Origin: Candidatus Zixiibacteriota bacterium
Lineage (GTDB): Bacteria > Zixibacteria > MSB-5A5 > UBA10806
Length of the DNA stretch: 64,000 bases
Direction of reading: 5' to 3'
Assembly (NCBI GenBank): GCA_024641335.1
Contig: JAHEDG010000004.1
Span: 1-64,000, forward strand
Shown: positions 45,136-55,977 of the stretch, piece after piece
Numbering within the stretch: position 1 is the first letter of the stretch
Layout of the letters: every line of letters begins with the position of its first letter
Made by a program: the position numbers and the translations under genes
The notes under the pieces: generated by a model
The model's database searches: none
What the model was told of the DNA's origin: nothing
The model's input: only the letters and a program-made list of their open reading frames with translations

Positions 45136-48100
45136 ATGAGAAAAGCGGCTAACAGGATCACCTTGGCGGGAATATTAATTGGCGCGTTTTTCATATCCGC
45201 GTCTGCCGATCAAACCGTGCGGTTTTCCGATATCAAATCCGGCACGGCCATACTTAACCAGGACCGGAACGGTCTTACCATAGCTGTCGATATAGGCTCT
45301 ATTGAATTTCGCTCGCTGATTATTCCCGATGGAGAATTCACGGCCGTCGGCATCGATGGTTTTGCCCGCTCTCAGAGGATCGGGGAGCCGAATCTGCCTA
45401 TGATCAATAAGACTTTGACCATACCATTGGGATGCGAATTAAGCGCGGAAGTTCTGGAATTTGAGATAGAAGAGATCGATCTGGCCGATTACGGCCTGAC
45501 CTCCCCTATAGTTCCGGTTCAGCCGTCGCTCTCCAAATCGGAGAACCCCGGCTCCGTACCTTTCGAATATAACCGGGCGATATACAACCAAAACGGCTAT
45601 TACGGTCTCCCCCTGACGGAAACGTCGGAGATAGGTATTATGAGAGCTTTAAAACTGGGAGAAATCTCTGTGGCCCCGGTTGAATATAATCCTGAGTCGA
45701 ACAGTCTGCGTGTATATAAGAGGATGGTGATCCGGGTCAACTATCTTCATCCGGATTGGTCCGCCACTACGGAAGCCCGCATTCGCTATTTCTCCCCGTT
45801 TTACGAGCCGGTATATGATCAGATTTTCAATTATGAACCTCTTCCCCCCACCATACTCGACGACCTGGTGACCTACCCGGTTAAATATGTGATTATAGCC
45901 GACCGTATGTTTGAAGCCCAATTGCAGCCGTTCATCGCCTGGAAGGTGAAAAAGGGATTTCAGGTGATAACCGGGTATACCGACGATATCGGCGGTTCCA
46001 ACACCGCCATCAAGGCGTATATCAGGGGACTCTATGAAAACAGCAATCCTCCCGATGATCCCGCGCCGTCCTTCGTGCTGTTAGTAGGGGACCATCAACA
46101 GATCCCAGCGTTTGATTATTCCGATCATATTTCCGATCTCGATTTCTGCGAATTCACCGGCGATCATAATCCGGAAATATATTACGGCCGGTTCTCCGCG
46201 CAGAATACGTCGCAATTGCAGCCTCAGATAGATAAGACTCTCGAATATGAGCAGTATCTGATGCCCGATCCGTCATATCTGGGCAATGTCACCATGATCG
46301 CAGGAGTGGATCCCACCTACGCTCCGACTCACGGCAACGGCCAGATAAACTATGGAACTAATATTTATTTTAATTCGGAGCACGGCTTATATTCAAACAC
46401 ATGGCTCTACCCGGCATCGAATGATCCGGGCGCGGCGGCGGCTATCAGGGCGACTGTCAACCAGGGCGTAGGATTCATCAACTATACCGCCCATGGCTCT
46501 CATGACGGCTGGGCCAATCCCGAATTCAGTTCCTCCCAGGTCGGGGCATTGACCAATGTCCATAAATACACGACAGCCGTCGGCAACTGCTGTCTGACCT
46601 GCACATTCGGAACGGATTATTCGACACCGTGCGCCGGAGAGGTCTGGCTTCAATCCGCCGACAAAGGAGCGGTTGGTTATATCGGCGGCTCCAACTCATC
46701 CTATTGGGATGAGGATTATTATTGGGGAGTCGGCTACGGGCCCATCATGGGCCAGGGACCGTCTTACGAGCAAACCGGGCTGGGAGCGTACGACGGCGTG
46801 TTTCATGACCACGCCGAACCAGTCAGCCAGCGCTACGTGGTCAATGACGCCCTGGTCTTTTGCGGAAACATGGCAGTACAGGAATCCGGCAGCAGCTTGA
46901 TAAACTACTACTGGGAAATATATCATCTTATGGGCGATCCATCGGTCTCGACATACCTCGGAGTTCCGACAGCCAACACTGTTCAGCAACCCGAAACCAT
47001 AGTCCTGGGCGCCAACACAGTTCATATATCCGCCGATCCGGCTTCATATATAGGACTCTCCAAGAACGGCGTGTTTCACGGCGGCGCCTATGTAGATGAA
47101 TCCGGAGTTGTAGATATGTCCATTACGCCGTTCGATGTTCCCGGCACGGCGGATATAGTGATTACCGGACAGAATAAAGAACCATATGTATCCACCATTC
47201 AGGTCATCGCGCCGTCAGGACCGTATGTTATTTTCGATTCCAGCGCGGTTAATGACTCCGTAGGCAATAACAACAACTTGATCGATTTCGGAGAAGCAAT
47301 CCTTCTGGATGTTCAGCTTATGAATGTCGGTCCGGATACCGCCTTTGGGGTCTTCGCCTTGCTTACGACCGAAGACGAATATGTTACTATTACCGATAGT
47401 GTTGAGGTATACGGAACGATCGCGGGGGATTTAGCCTTTGTCAATATCGAGAACGCTTATGGTTTTGATGTCGCTGTCGGCGTTCCGGACAGACACAGCA
47501 TTTCGTTTTCTCTCACTGTAAGCGACGCTAACGATGAGACCTGGGGTTCCAATTTCACTTTGCAGGCTCATGCCCCGGTGATCAATTTTGTCGAACTCTC
47601 CATTGACGACAACTCCGGCAACGGCAACGGCATATTCGAAGCGGGCGAGACCGCCGAGATGACCGTTACGCTGATCAACTCAGGCTCATCATCGGCCTCT
47701 TCAGTAACAGGCGTCTTATCTTCCAATGATGAATATGTAACTATTTCCGACGCCAATGGTTCGTTCGGCGATCTGGACTCGAACGGCGGCCGCGGCGACA
47801 ACTCAACCGATGTTTATATCATTACCGCTCACAACGATTATCCTCCCGGACATTCGGTACTGTTCGGCCTGGCTCTGCAATCCGTAGACGGATATGCGCA
47901 AAACCTGCAGTTCATTCTCAGAGCCGTCGAATCGTTTGAATATGACGATGGCGGCTGGGTCGGCGATGGCAGCTGGCAATGGGGCGAGCCGGGGTCGGGC
48001 CCCGGTTCGGCGTATGACGGCACCAAAGTATGGGCGACAAACCTGACCGAGGAATATCCCGACAACGCGGATGACAGACTCTATACGAAATATTTAACAG

Positions 48101-49794
48101 TAGAAGATTCCACCGCCTCTATCGGTTTCTACCATTGGTACAGCTTCGAATCCGGATGGGACGGCGGCAATCTATGCGTCTCCTCCGACGCCGGGGCCAG
48201 CTGGGAGATTATTGTTCCGGAAGGCGGCTATCCCGATCAGGATATTATCGGATTGGATAACGAACCCGGCTTTTCCAGCGAATCCGGAGGCTGGATGGAA
48301 TCATCATTTTCATTGGCCGATTACGAGGGCATGGCAATCAGGCTAAGATTCCGTATGGGGTCTGATGGATCGGTTACGGATGACGGGTGGTACATCGACG
48401 CGGTAAATATTACCGGGGTCAGAACATGGAGCGCCGATTCCGCCGAACTGTCTGTCTCTCCTATTTCATTTAATATCACTCTCGATCACGGAAATTCCAC
48501 TCAGAGCCCCCTGACAATCTCCAACAACGGCAGCGGACTACTTGTTTATGGAATAACGCCGATTACCATCGGTACTTTAACGGAATCCCACGACGAACTT
48601 CCGGCCATTCGTAGGGACGATGGCGGCAAACATATTTTTCATGAAAGAACAGGGGAGTTTTTAACAGTTACCTATGACGGGCCGAAAACCGAGGAATCGG
48701 ACGGGGAAACCGGCCCGCCGACAATAACTGATTTCGGCGGTCCTGACGAATTCGGATATATGTGGATCGATTCGAATGAGCCGCAGGGTCCGGATTTCGA
48801 ATGGGTGGATATATCGGTGATCGGCCAACCATTGACTTTTGGCGACGATCAAAACCAGGGACCGTTCGATATGGGCTTTAGCATGCCTTTCTACAACAAT
48901 TATTTCGGCTCAATCCGAATTTGCTCCAACGGATGGCTTTCCTTCACTTCCTCTGCCACCAACTTTTCCAATAGCCCTATCCCGGGCAGTTCCGATCCGA
49001 ACAATCTCATAGCGCCGTTCTGGGATGATTTGAATCCGTCAAATGGCGGTTCCATCTATTTTTATACCAATAGTACAGACAGCGCCATAGTCGAATACTC
49101 CAATATTCCTCGTTTCGCCGGCGGCGGGTCATTGACATTTGAGGTGATCCTTACTTCAGGTGGAGATATCACATTCCAGTATCTCTCGATGGAGGCGGAT
49201 CTATCCTCATGTACTGTCGGAATAGAGAACGGTGACGGTTCTATCGGGCTTCAGGCGGTATACGACGGCACCTACGTGGAAAACAATCTCGCCACTATAT
49301 TCAAGCTCCCGGCTTTCTGGCTATTCCCGGAATTTTCAGGCGGATACGCTTTGCCCGGCCAATCGGTTGATTTAGATATCACGTTCGACGCTACCGAGCT
49401 CAATGACGGCCGATATACCGGTTACCTTAGAATAAACTCCAACGATCCTGATAATCCGGTTTATGCCGTCTACTGCACCCTGACCGTCGGAGAACTGGTC
49501 GATATCGACGATATCGCCGGTAATATACCATCCGCCTTCAGTCTGAATCAGAACTATCCCAATCCGTTCAACCCATCTACGTCAATACAATACGCGCTGC
49601 CTGAACAATCTCATGTCACTATTATCATCTACGATATTCTCGGCAGACAGGTCGAGAGATTGATGGACCGGGTTCAACCGGCCGGTTATTACGATCTGGT
49701 CTGGAACGCCTCCGATAAGCGTTCCGGCGTTTACTTCGCCAGGCTGGAAACGGAAAGCCATACCGGAACGATAAAAATGGTATTGCTGAAGTAA
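45136..49794 (+). CDS. Large secreted gingipain-like C25 protease with an intact His-Cys pair
   Basis: The ATG at 45136 follows GGAGG; the ATG at 45124 would lie before that site. 1552 residues: signal peptide; propeptide to about 255; C25 domain with catalytic His in NYTAHGSHDGW (H453) and Cys in VGNCCLTC (C485/C486), 32-33 residues apart as in gingipains; Ig-like domain; two CARDB-type modules (SVGNNNNLIDFGEAILL, SGNGNGIFEAGETAEM); a choice-of-anchor/MAM-like jelly roll (about 935-1100); nidogen-like domain (GPDEFGYMWIDSNEPQGP); an ASH-like strand set (RINSNDPDNP); sorting tail NYPNPFNPST...KMVLLK. It should be a secreted endopeptidase; P1 preference cannot be read. Confidence 0.93.
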   Translation: MRKAANRITLAGILIGAFFISASADQTVRFSDIKSGTAILNQDRNGLTIAVDIGSIEFRSLIIPDGEFTAVGIDGFARSQRIGEPNLPMINKTLTIPLGCELSAEVLEFEIEEIDLADYGLTSPIVPVQPSLSKSENPGSVPFEYNRAIYNQNGYYGLPLTETSEIGIMRALKLGEISVAPVEYNPESNSLRVYKRMVIRVNYLHPDWSATTEARIRYFSPFYEPVYDQIFNYEPLPPTILDDLVTYPVKYVIIADRMFEAQLQPFIAWKVKKGFQVITGYTDDIGGSNTAIKAYIRGLYENSNPPDDPAPSFVLLVGDHQQIPAFDYSDHISDLDFCEFTGDHNPEIYYGRFSAQNTSQLQPQIDKTLEYEQYLMPDPSYLGNVTMIAGVDPTYAPTHGNGQINYGTNIYFNSEHGLYSNTWLYPASNDPGAAAAIRATVNQGVGFINYTAHGSHDGWANPEFSSSQVGALTNVHKYTTAVGNCCLTCTFGTDYSTPCAGEVWLQSADKGAVGYIGGSNSSYWDEDYYWGVGYGPIMGQGPSYEQTGLGAYDGVFHDHAEPVSQRYVVNDALVFCGNMAVQESGSSLINYYWEIYHLMGDPSVSTYLGVPTANTVQQPETIVLGANTVHISADPASYIGLSKNGVFHGGAYVDESGVVDMSITPFDVPGTADIVITGQNKEPYVSTIQVIAPSGPYVIFDSSAVNDSVGNNNNLIDFGEAILLDVQLMNVGPDTAFGVFALLTTEDEYVTITDSVEVYGTIAGDLAFVNIENAYGFDVAVGVPDRHSISFSLTVSDANDETWGSNFTLQAHAPVINFVELSIDDNSGNGNGIFEAGETAEMTVTLINSGSSSASSVTGVLSSNDEYVTISDANGSFGDLDSNGGRGDNSTDVYIITAHNDYPPGHSVLFGLALQSVDGYAQNLQFILRAVESFEYDDGGWVGDGSWQWGEPGSGPGSAYDGTKVWATNLTEEYPDNADDRLYTKYLTVEDSTASIGFYHWYSFESGWDGGNLCVSSDAGASWEIIVPEGGYPDQDIIGLDNEPGFSSESGGWMESSFSLADYEGMAIRLRFRMGSDGSVTDDGWYIDAVNITGVRTWSADSAELSVSPISFNITLDHGNSTQSPLTISNNGSGLLVYGITPITIGTLTESHDELPAIRRDDGGKHIFHERTGEFLTVTYDGPKTEESDGETGPPTITDFGGPDEFGYMWIDSNEPQGPDFEWVDISVIGQPLTFGDDQNQGPFDMGFSMPFYNNYFGSIRICSNGWLSFTSSATNFSNSPIPGSSDPNNLIAPFWDDLNPSNGGSIYFYTNSTDSAIVEYSNIPRFAGGGSLTFEVILTSGGDITFQYLSMEADLSSCTVGIENGDGSIGLQAVYDGTYVENNLATIFKLPAFWLFPEFSGGYALPGQSVDLDITFDATELNDGRYTGYLRINSNDPDNPVYAVYCTLTVGELVDIDDIAGNIPSAFSLNQNYPNPFNPSTSIQYALPEQSHVTIIIYDILGRQVERLMDRVQPAGYYDLVWNASDKRSGVYFARLETESHTGTIKMVLLK

Positions 49795-49814
49795 AAGTTC
49801 AATCAATAAAAATC

Positions 49815-49843
49815 AAAGGCGGCTTTCTAAGGCCGCCTTTTTT
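49815..49843 (+). terminator. Rho-independent terminator after the C25 protease gene
   Basis: AAAGGCGGC (49815-49823) pairs with GCCGCCTTT (49832-49840) and six T follow from 49838. Confidence 0.88.
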
Positions 49844-49865
49844 AATTCTATTCTAATCTATCCGG

Positions 49866-51440
49866 CTACCACCAGACCTGCAGGCCGTCCTCTATAGTGA
49901 ATATTCGTTCCTCTTTGTCGGAATCGATTTCCACTAACCAATATAACGATCCGGTCGGGACATTTTCGAAGTTCAGCGGTTTGTCTTCGGCGGTCGATTT
50001 CCCCGATGATTGCCAGCCATCATCGAAATAAAAGAGTTCGTATTCTTTACCGGAGTTGAAATATGCCCTGGCGACGCCATCGGTGGAGATCTCCTGTTTC
50101 CGTTTTGTGGTGGATGTCAGGGTCAGGGTGGTCGGCAGGTTGTCTTCGGGACGCAATTCCCGCTCGTGGCCGTCGGGATCGAGAATAAAGGGCCTGCCCC
50201 AGGGGACGATCTTTTCGTCAAGATAAAGCGCCGGAAGATAAGCGATATCCCGTCCCATATCGGTGAATACGGCTTTGCCGGCTTCGATCCTGCCCCAGTG
50301 TATCGGCTGCCATTCGCCGGAATTGAACACGCAGAGATAGGCTATATCCACCGAATCGGGAATCTCTTGTTCAAATCCGATGGTCACATCGCAGGCATCG
50401 ACATAGTCTGCGGTAACGTCAGCATAGCTTCTCCCGGCCAGCCAGCGAGGGACTTTCTCCTGTTTTCGTTTTTGAAAAATCAAATTTTCTTTCTGTTTGC
50501 CGAAGGTCTTGCGATATACTTTAGCCAGCTTGTTGGCCAGACGGTATTCCCCGGGATTAGCCTCGGCTCCCATGAACGGCACGACTTTGCCGTCGGGCGT
50601 AACGATAGCGTTCCAGGCGTGATTATTTCCTGAATTCGCCCAGTAGGGAGTATAATCGCTGGTCACCGGCAGACCGTTGGCCCGCAGCGCGTAGATGGTC
50701 ACGTTGGTCATATCCTCGCATCGTCCCAATCCGTTGTTGAGCATCTCCGAGAGTCCCTGATCGGTGGGATGATAATAGAAGCGCGGATTGAATGTAAACC
50801 AGGTCATAACATCGTTATTGATAAGCTTGGTCGCCTCGATCGGGTCGGCCGGGTCGGTCATACGGGAATCGAATCCGGCATATTTTGTCAGGAACATCGA
50901 GCGCCATTCCTCCAGAGGCTCGTTGCTTCCGCGGTACGGAAGGATATATTCGCAAAAAGTCTGAAATGAAAAACGTTTCGCCCATGGTTTTCCGCGCCAT
51001 GCTTTGAAAGCGTTATCGATCTGATCGATTAAGAATCCCGAGGTAATAGCGTCCCAATCATCAACGGTCTCCTGTTTATCGAAATCGAGCGGTCCATACC
51101 GCGATTCCAGCGTATCGAAAGCAGCCAGTAAAGCGTCGAAATCGGGGTAATCGAGCACGTTAAATTCGATCTCGCTGCCCAGGGTATCTTTCAGCGCGTA
51201 GGTCACGCAGCTGTGTCCTTCCATGTTGCCGATCAGGTAACAGGCCGCCTGGTATTTGAGGGTATCGGGATCTGATTTATAGTGGTTCAGAGTTTTCTCC
51301 AGCTCGACCCGGTTGGTGCCCGCTTTTTCCAGTATCTCGTTTACTTCCGGAGGGAAGGTCGAATCTCCGGCGATGATAATATTAAACGGGAGTATCACGG
51401 CCGTGATAAGGGACGCCGCGAATCTTGTTTTACCGATCAT
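49866..51440 (-). CDS. Secreted transglutaminase-like (papain-fold) protein
   Basis: From the ATG at 51440 (GGAGG upstream), 524 residues with a signal peptide (FAASLITAVILPFNIIIAG). After a helical region, residues about 240-320 contain the transglutaminase core: Cys in GLGRCEDMTN, then SGNNHAWNAIVTPDG with the His. The C-terminal part is beta-rich (VTIGFEQEIPDSVDIAYLCVFN, TLTLTSTTKRKQEIS) and ends GLQVWW. Similar proteins in Bacteroidetes-like genomes are thought to be periplasmic or surface peptidase-like enzymes. It starts 22 bp after the ornithine-cyclodeaminase homologue, so both are probably in one operon. Confidence 0.87.
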   Translation of the reverse strand: MIGKTRFAASLITAVILPFNIIIAGDSTFPPEVNEILEKAGTNRVELEKTLNHYKSDPDTLKYQAACYLIGNMEGHSCVTYALKDTLGSEIEFNVLDYPDFDALLAAFDTLESRYGPLDFDKQETVDDWDAITSGFLIDQIDNAFKAWRGKPWAKRFSFQTFCEYILPYRGSNEPLEEWRSMFLTKYAGFDSRMTDPADPIEATKLINNDVMTWFTFNPRFYYHPTDQGLSEMLNNGLGRCEDMTNVTIYALRANGLPVTSDYTPYWANSGNNHAWNAIVTPDGKVVPFMGAEANPGEYRLANKLAKVYRKTFGKQKENLIFQKRKQEKVPRWLAGRSYADVTADYVDACDVTIGFEQEIPDSVDIAYLCVFNSGEWQPIHWGRIEAGKAVFTDMGRDIAYLPALYLDEKIVPWGRPFILDPDGHERELRPEDNLPTTLTLTSTTKRKQEISTDGVARAYFNSGKEYELFYFDDGWQSSGKSTAEDKPLNFENVPTGSLYWLVEIDSDKEERIFTIEDGLQVWW

Positions 51441-51462
51441 AAATCCTCCGCTTGAGAGCAAC

Positions 51463-52443
51463 CTATATCTTCGCCTCGATGCCGACACCGGCCCGCACCG
51501 CTTTATCATAAACCAGTTTCGCGGTAGCGGCATCCTGAATGGCCAGACCGTTCGATTTGAAAAGAGTGATCTCGCTATCGCCTGCTCTACCCGGTTTTTT
51601 TCCTGTTATAATTTCACCGAGCTCGGCATACATATGCGATTTATTTATAGCCCCCTCCTGTATGGGGATCATGATATCTCCCGCCTCCTTCAGACAGGCC
51701 TCGTATGAGTCGGCGACAAATTTCGACCGTTTGATAATAGCTGTATCCAGCTCGCGGGCGTTGGGGGTGTGCGATCCGATTCCGTTGATATGAGTTCCCT
51801 CTCGCGCCTTCGAGCCGTCGAAAATGGGGGTGGACGACGACGTGGCGGTACAGATGATATCGCATTGGGCTAATATCTGATCGGCCGAGGTTGCCTTGGC
51901 GATCTCGATATCGAGCTTTGGCCCCATCTCGGCGATGAACGATTTGATCGCCTCATCGGAGATATCGTAGACGAACGCTTTGGAAAGCTCCCTCGCCTCG
52001 GCTGTCGCCCAGAGCTGCATCTTCGCCTGAACCCCGGCGCCGAAAATACCGGCGATCTGCCGTTTATCATCGCGAGCCAGGTATTTGGCGGCGACACCGC
52101 TGGCCGCGCCGGTACGTACGGCAGTCAGGTAGCCGCCGTCCATGATACAGATAACGTCTCCCGTGGCCGGGTCCTGCAGAAGCACCTTACCGATGGTTGT
52201 GGGCATATTGTGTTGTTTGGGGTTGTTCTTGTAAACCGTCACTACCTTGCAGGCCAACGCTCCCGAATCTTTGAGATAAGCGGGCATATAGAGCGCCAGA
52301 CCGTCGGGCGGTGTGATATTTATCCGAAGCGGTAAAACCGCGGTGCCGTTGGCTAATTCTGCGAACGCTTTTTCCACCGCCTCCATGCAGTCTTTCATTT
52401 CGAGGACATTTATGACATCTTCCCGGGAAAGCAACAAGGGCAT
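51463..52443 (-). CDS. Ornithine cyclodeaminase / mu-crystallin family NAD(P)-dependent enzyme
   Basis: 326 residues of family-typical length. N-terminal LLLSREDVINVLEMKDCMEAVEKAF, the substrate-binding ACKVVTVYKNNP and GGYLTAVRTGAASGVAAKYLAR, then a Rossmann NAD site GIFGAGVQAKMQLWA and CDIICTATSSSTPIF, with GSHTPNARELD at the end. Members include ornithine cyclodeaminase, alanine dehydrogenase and ketimine reductase; sequence alone does not decide between these. AAGGAGG lies before the ATG. It precedes the transglutaminase-like gene in the same unit. Confidence 0.92.
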   Translation of the reverse strand: MPLLLSREDVINVLEMKDCMEAVEKAFAELANGTAVLPLRINITPPDGLALYMPAYLKDSGALACKVVTVYKNNPKQHNMPTTIGKVLLQDPATGDVICIMDGGYLTAVRTGAASGVAAKYLARDDKRQIAGIFGAGVQAKMQLWATAEARELSKAFVYDISDEAIKSFIAEMGPKLDIEIAKATSADQILAQCDIICTATSSSTPIFDGSKAREGTHINGIGSHTPNARELDTAIIKRSKFVADSYEACLKEAGDIMIPIQEGAINKSHMYAELGEIITGKKPGRAGDSEITLFKSNGLAIQDAATAKLVYDKAVRAGVGIEAKI

Positions 52444-52586
52444 CGTTTCCTCCTTTATCCGAACAGATTACACCATACCCAGAACATTTAAGACAGTATA
52501 TCGCCGGGGATCGGGCGAGGCAAGGGGTTTTACGGAGATTAGGGTCTTATAGCAATTGCCGGGATTTTTCCTGCGATTACGTATGA

Positions 52587-52616
52587 GCCGGTCCCGGATC
52601 GCATACCCGAACCGGC
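52587..52616 (-). terminator. Hairpin downstream of the subtilisin gene (weak terminator candidate)
   Basis: GCCGGT (52587-52592) pairs with ACCGGC (52611-52616), with additional CGG/CCG pairing inside. There is no T-tract, so termination is uncertain. Confidence 0.35.
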
Positions 52617-52630
52617 CCTACCTTCGAGGA

Positions 52631-55012
52631 TTACTTCAATAGAGTAACCGCTTTTGACTCAACGAAATCACCGGCTTTTAGTTTGTATAAATAGACGCCG
52701 GAAGTAACACCGGAGGCGTTCCAAACAACTTCGTGATATCCGGCAGGTCTTGACTCGTTAAGAATTGTCTCGATTTTCTGACCTGAGAGATTGAATATTT
52801 CTATTTCTACATATGAATCCAGCGGAAGCGCGAATTCTATTATTGTTTGAGAATTAAAGGGGTTAGGATATGCGGAATTCAAAGCGAATGCTTTAGGTAT
52901 CTCCTCATTAGGAGAAGATTGCTTGGGAATCTTCGGGTCCGGTTCCTCCGGGACAACAACGGTAATAGTAACGAACGGAGGTCTCTCGGATTCAGCGTAT
53001 TGATTAAAGGCAACCACTGTATAATCGGCATCGTCAACCCAATATGCGATCGGACCGGGATGCGGCGTTGAAAATTCAATTTCTTCATATTGGTTATTCA
53101 GCGAAGGTAGAGACGCTATAAGGACCCAATCCGGCTCTATGCCATGAACCATTCGATATACAGCATACCCGTCTATTTCGTTTGTTGGACTGGGATTCCA
53201 GGTAATCAAGGGATGAAACGTTGGAGAGGGTGATACAGAGAGATTACTTGGAGGTTGCTGTGTGCCATCGGCCAGAATAGTAAATGCGAATTCGCAGTCC
53301 TGCCAGTGGTTTGGATACCAACCGAGATATGTTAAAGGCGGCCAAGCCCGAAAGCGCCAGACCTCATAAACGTAGGTACGCAGAGTCGCGCCATTTTGGT
53401 CGGAAGAGACGACTTCACATCTGCGAATTCCGTAATTAGGATCGGATGCCGACCAGCCATGCGTAAGACAATCTATGCCCCATACTACAGGCGTTGAAGT
53501 GATTGGGTCAAGCAAAGGTGGCTGGCAATCACAATCCAGATAGTTGAGATCGTAGAGAACTTCGTACCGTTTCACAATATAATTCCAATGGTCGGGAAGA
53601 ACCCGCGTTCCCGAAAATCGCCATTCTTGCCCCGGCGGGTCAGGATTAGCAAGGTACGGCATGGATCCCGCAGCAGTACATGTATAAATTCTGTTAGGTC
53701 GACTAATGAAATCCAATGCGGCCCCGGCATTCACTCGACCATAACCCGTTAGGTTGTCGTAACCCGATGGCGGTATGTCGACCGCAGTATTAACGATAAC
53801 GTATCTAAAATTGCTGCCGAACGCCGGAAGCTGGTTGTAAAAATCGAGGAGTCCTACTAAACCGCTGACATGAGGTGCGGCAAAAGACGTGCCCCCATCG
53901 TAGTTATAAGTGTTGCCAAAACTGGTGGAATAAATCTCGTGAACTGAATTTCCTTCCAGAGCAGTGCCGCCGGGCGCTACTACATCCAGGCCTTCGCCCG
54001 TACTGGAGAAATTGCTTTTTAAGTTTCTGTCTGTGAAGGCCCCTACGCTCAGAACCCAGTCACCGGGATAAGATGCCGGAAATAACGGCGTATCGTTAGC
54101 CTGATTTCCCCGGGCGGCGACGACCAGATGCCCCATATCATGAGCGATGCCGAATTCCTGATGCACTAAACTCTGGAAATCGAGCGATCCCCAACTGTTA
54201 TTCAGAACATCCGCGCCGCCATTTTGAATGGCATCAATCACCGAGTTGTAAATGTGAACTTCATCATAAGTATGGATGTCTTTTGAGTAAATCTAAGAAT
54301 TCCAGGTAACCCCGGCTATACCTTGCGCATTGTTCCCTTGCGCCGCCGCAATTCCGGTTACGAAAGTACCATGGCTGCTGAAATATTCACCCGGGCCATC
54401 GCCCGCAAGCCGGTCGGCATATTCAATATGTCCCTGCACTCCGTTGTCTATGATTCCTATTACTGTTGAGGCGTCGCCCTGAGTAAGATCCCATGCTTCC
54501 GGCGCATCGATATCAGCGTCAGGAACGCTTCCCTGATTCTGCCCGGTGTTATGCATGCCCCACTGTAGCGAAAAAGAGCTGTCATCCGGTTCGAACGCCA
54601 ACTGGCCGGTACCGTTTTTGTCAGAGAAATATACGTCCGGGTAGTCCTTGAGCTTCTCGTTAAGGGCATCTCTTTTCGCGGGATCGGCCAGATAAATTCT
54701 GTAGATTCTATCCAGCCGGGCTTGCCTGGCGAACAATTGCGGAAATCTACTTGACTGAATAATAGTATCGGCCGGATTGAAATCCGGAAAGGCGACTGTT
54801 ATAATCTCGGCGCTGCAGCAAAGAAGCGTCGCTTTCAACGAGTCCGGATTGAAAGTAACTTGACTTACCTGCGCCGATAAAGCGCCCTTAGGCATCTCTA
54901 CAACGTTTTCCGCAAACATGGTGATCACTTCATGGTCGTATGCGTCCGCGAGCAATTGAGGAGAAGTGCCAAAGAATAGGGCGATTGCGAGTAGAATTGA
55001 TCCGCTATTCAT
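52631..55012 (-). pseudogene. Secreted subtilisin-like (S8) protease with sorting domain, interrupted by one in-frame TAG
   Basis: A single frame of 794 codons with one amber at 54293-54295. Upstream (240 codons before the TAG): signal peptide, a propeptide-like part, the catalytic Asp in IGIIDNGVQG and His in SSHGTFVTGIAA, ending GVTWNS. Directly in frame afterwards: IYSKDIHTYDEVHIYNSVID, LNNSWG (oxyanion Asn region), VVAARGNQ, the catalytic Ser in GGTSFAAPHVSGL, an FN3-type domain and the sorting tail AYPNPFNSQT...KAVTLLK. The triad is split over both halves, so neither alone could work. The TAG sits where the family usually has Lys or another residue, one base from AAG or CAG. TAG is an ordinary stop elsewhere here. 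AGGAGG precedes the start. Confidence 0.88.
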
Positions 55013-55036
55013 GTTTCCTCCTTCAGCATAGTCTTT

Positions 55037-55977
55037 TTAGAAGGTTAGCTGAGTGATCGCGGTGCCGTCCCAGTTCATTATCCATAATCTTCCATTATCC
55101 TTACGCGTGTCTGTAAATACGATTTTCTGGCCATCCGGCGAGAAGTTCGGCCGCAAGCCGAATCTACGAAGCTGTGTTGTCTGCTCACTGCCAGGTTCAA
55201 GGGTCCAGATGCTTTCAGCATCGCCATACTCTTGAGCGTGAAAAATAATTCTGCCCGTAAGAATGTGCATTCTTGGAGCAGGGCTGTGCCATGAAATCTG
55301 CGGCAGGGAACACATAACGCGTATGAAATTCCTCGCAGTATCGGTCATACAGATAGCGCCAAGAGGTAGCGCCCAATCCAGGTTGATATATACAAGGCTG
55401 TCCGCTAGCGCCCAGTCGACCGCCATTCCATAGGGCATCACCATTCTATAATTCCCGTTGTCGGGATCCATAATGTAGACACCAGCTTCATCACCCAGAT
55501 GTTTTGAAAATGCGATATGACCGCCGCCCGGCGACCAGACAGGTCCCCAGTATTCTCCGCTCGGAGTCAGGGTATCCACCTGACCACCGGGATATGAGAG
55601 CTTCACCAGTCTCCCGCCGGAGTTCGCTACCAGCCACATTCCGCCTTGCGTCCAGTCTATTCCAAATGTAAACTCGCTTCTGTAAAACAGCCGTTTTCCC
55701 GTCCCGTCCGGGCTAATGATATATATTCCCGACGAATCGGGATCGTCAGAAAATGGAAAACGATCATGGATATAAGCGATAAGGTCGTGATGTGCCGACC
55801 AGACGGCGTAATAGTCTATCGTTGTGGTTAGCGGAAACTGATTCGGCTTCGAGGGATTATCGCCGCAGGCCAAATACGGCAGGGAAATATTATAATGACC
55901 AACAGAGAGAGGGTACCGATATTTCGGAAAGATAAACAACCTATATATCGTTGCCCAGGATAATTCTTATTACTCAT
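55037..55977 (-). CDS. TolB/WD40-like propeller lipoprotein, frameshifted in its signal peptide
   Basis: The uninterrupted frame runs 55939-55037 (TTG start, 300 residues) and encodes a TolB-type propeller with repeats such as SGIYIISPDGTGKRL, GPVWSPGGGHIAFSKH, VYIMDPDNG, RPNFSPDGQKIVFTD and LWIMNWDG. Its N terminus shows SLPYLACGDNPSK, a lipobox without a proper hydrophobic segment. That segment lies in another frame just upstream: the ATG at 55977 leads to SFRNIGTLSLLVIIIF. Adding one T to the TTT run near 55890 joins the two into LLVIIIFSLPYLACGDN, an ideal lipoprotein signal. So the true gene most likely starts at 55977 and carries a one-base deletion, real or from assembly. The S8 gene follows after 24 bp. 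Confidence 0.75.

Noticed and set aside
54293-54295. The TAG in the subtilisin as recoded (pyrrolysine or reassigned) codon
   Set aside because: TAG ends other intact genes in the window, such as the histidine kinase, and subtilisins have no reason for pyrrolysine at this place; a point mutation or error is simpler.
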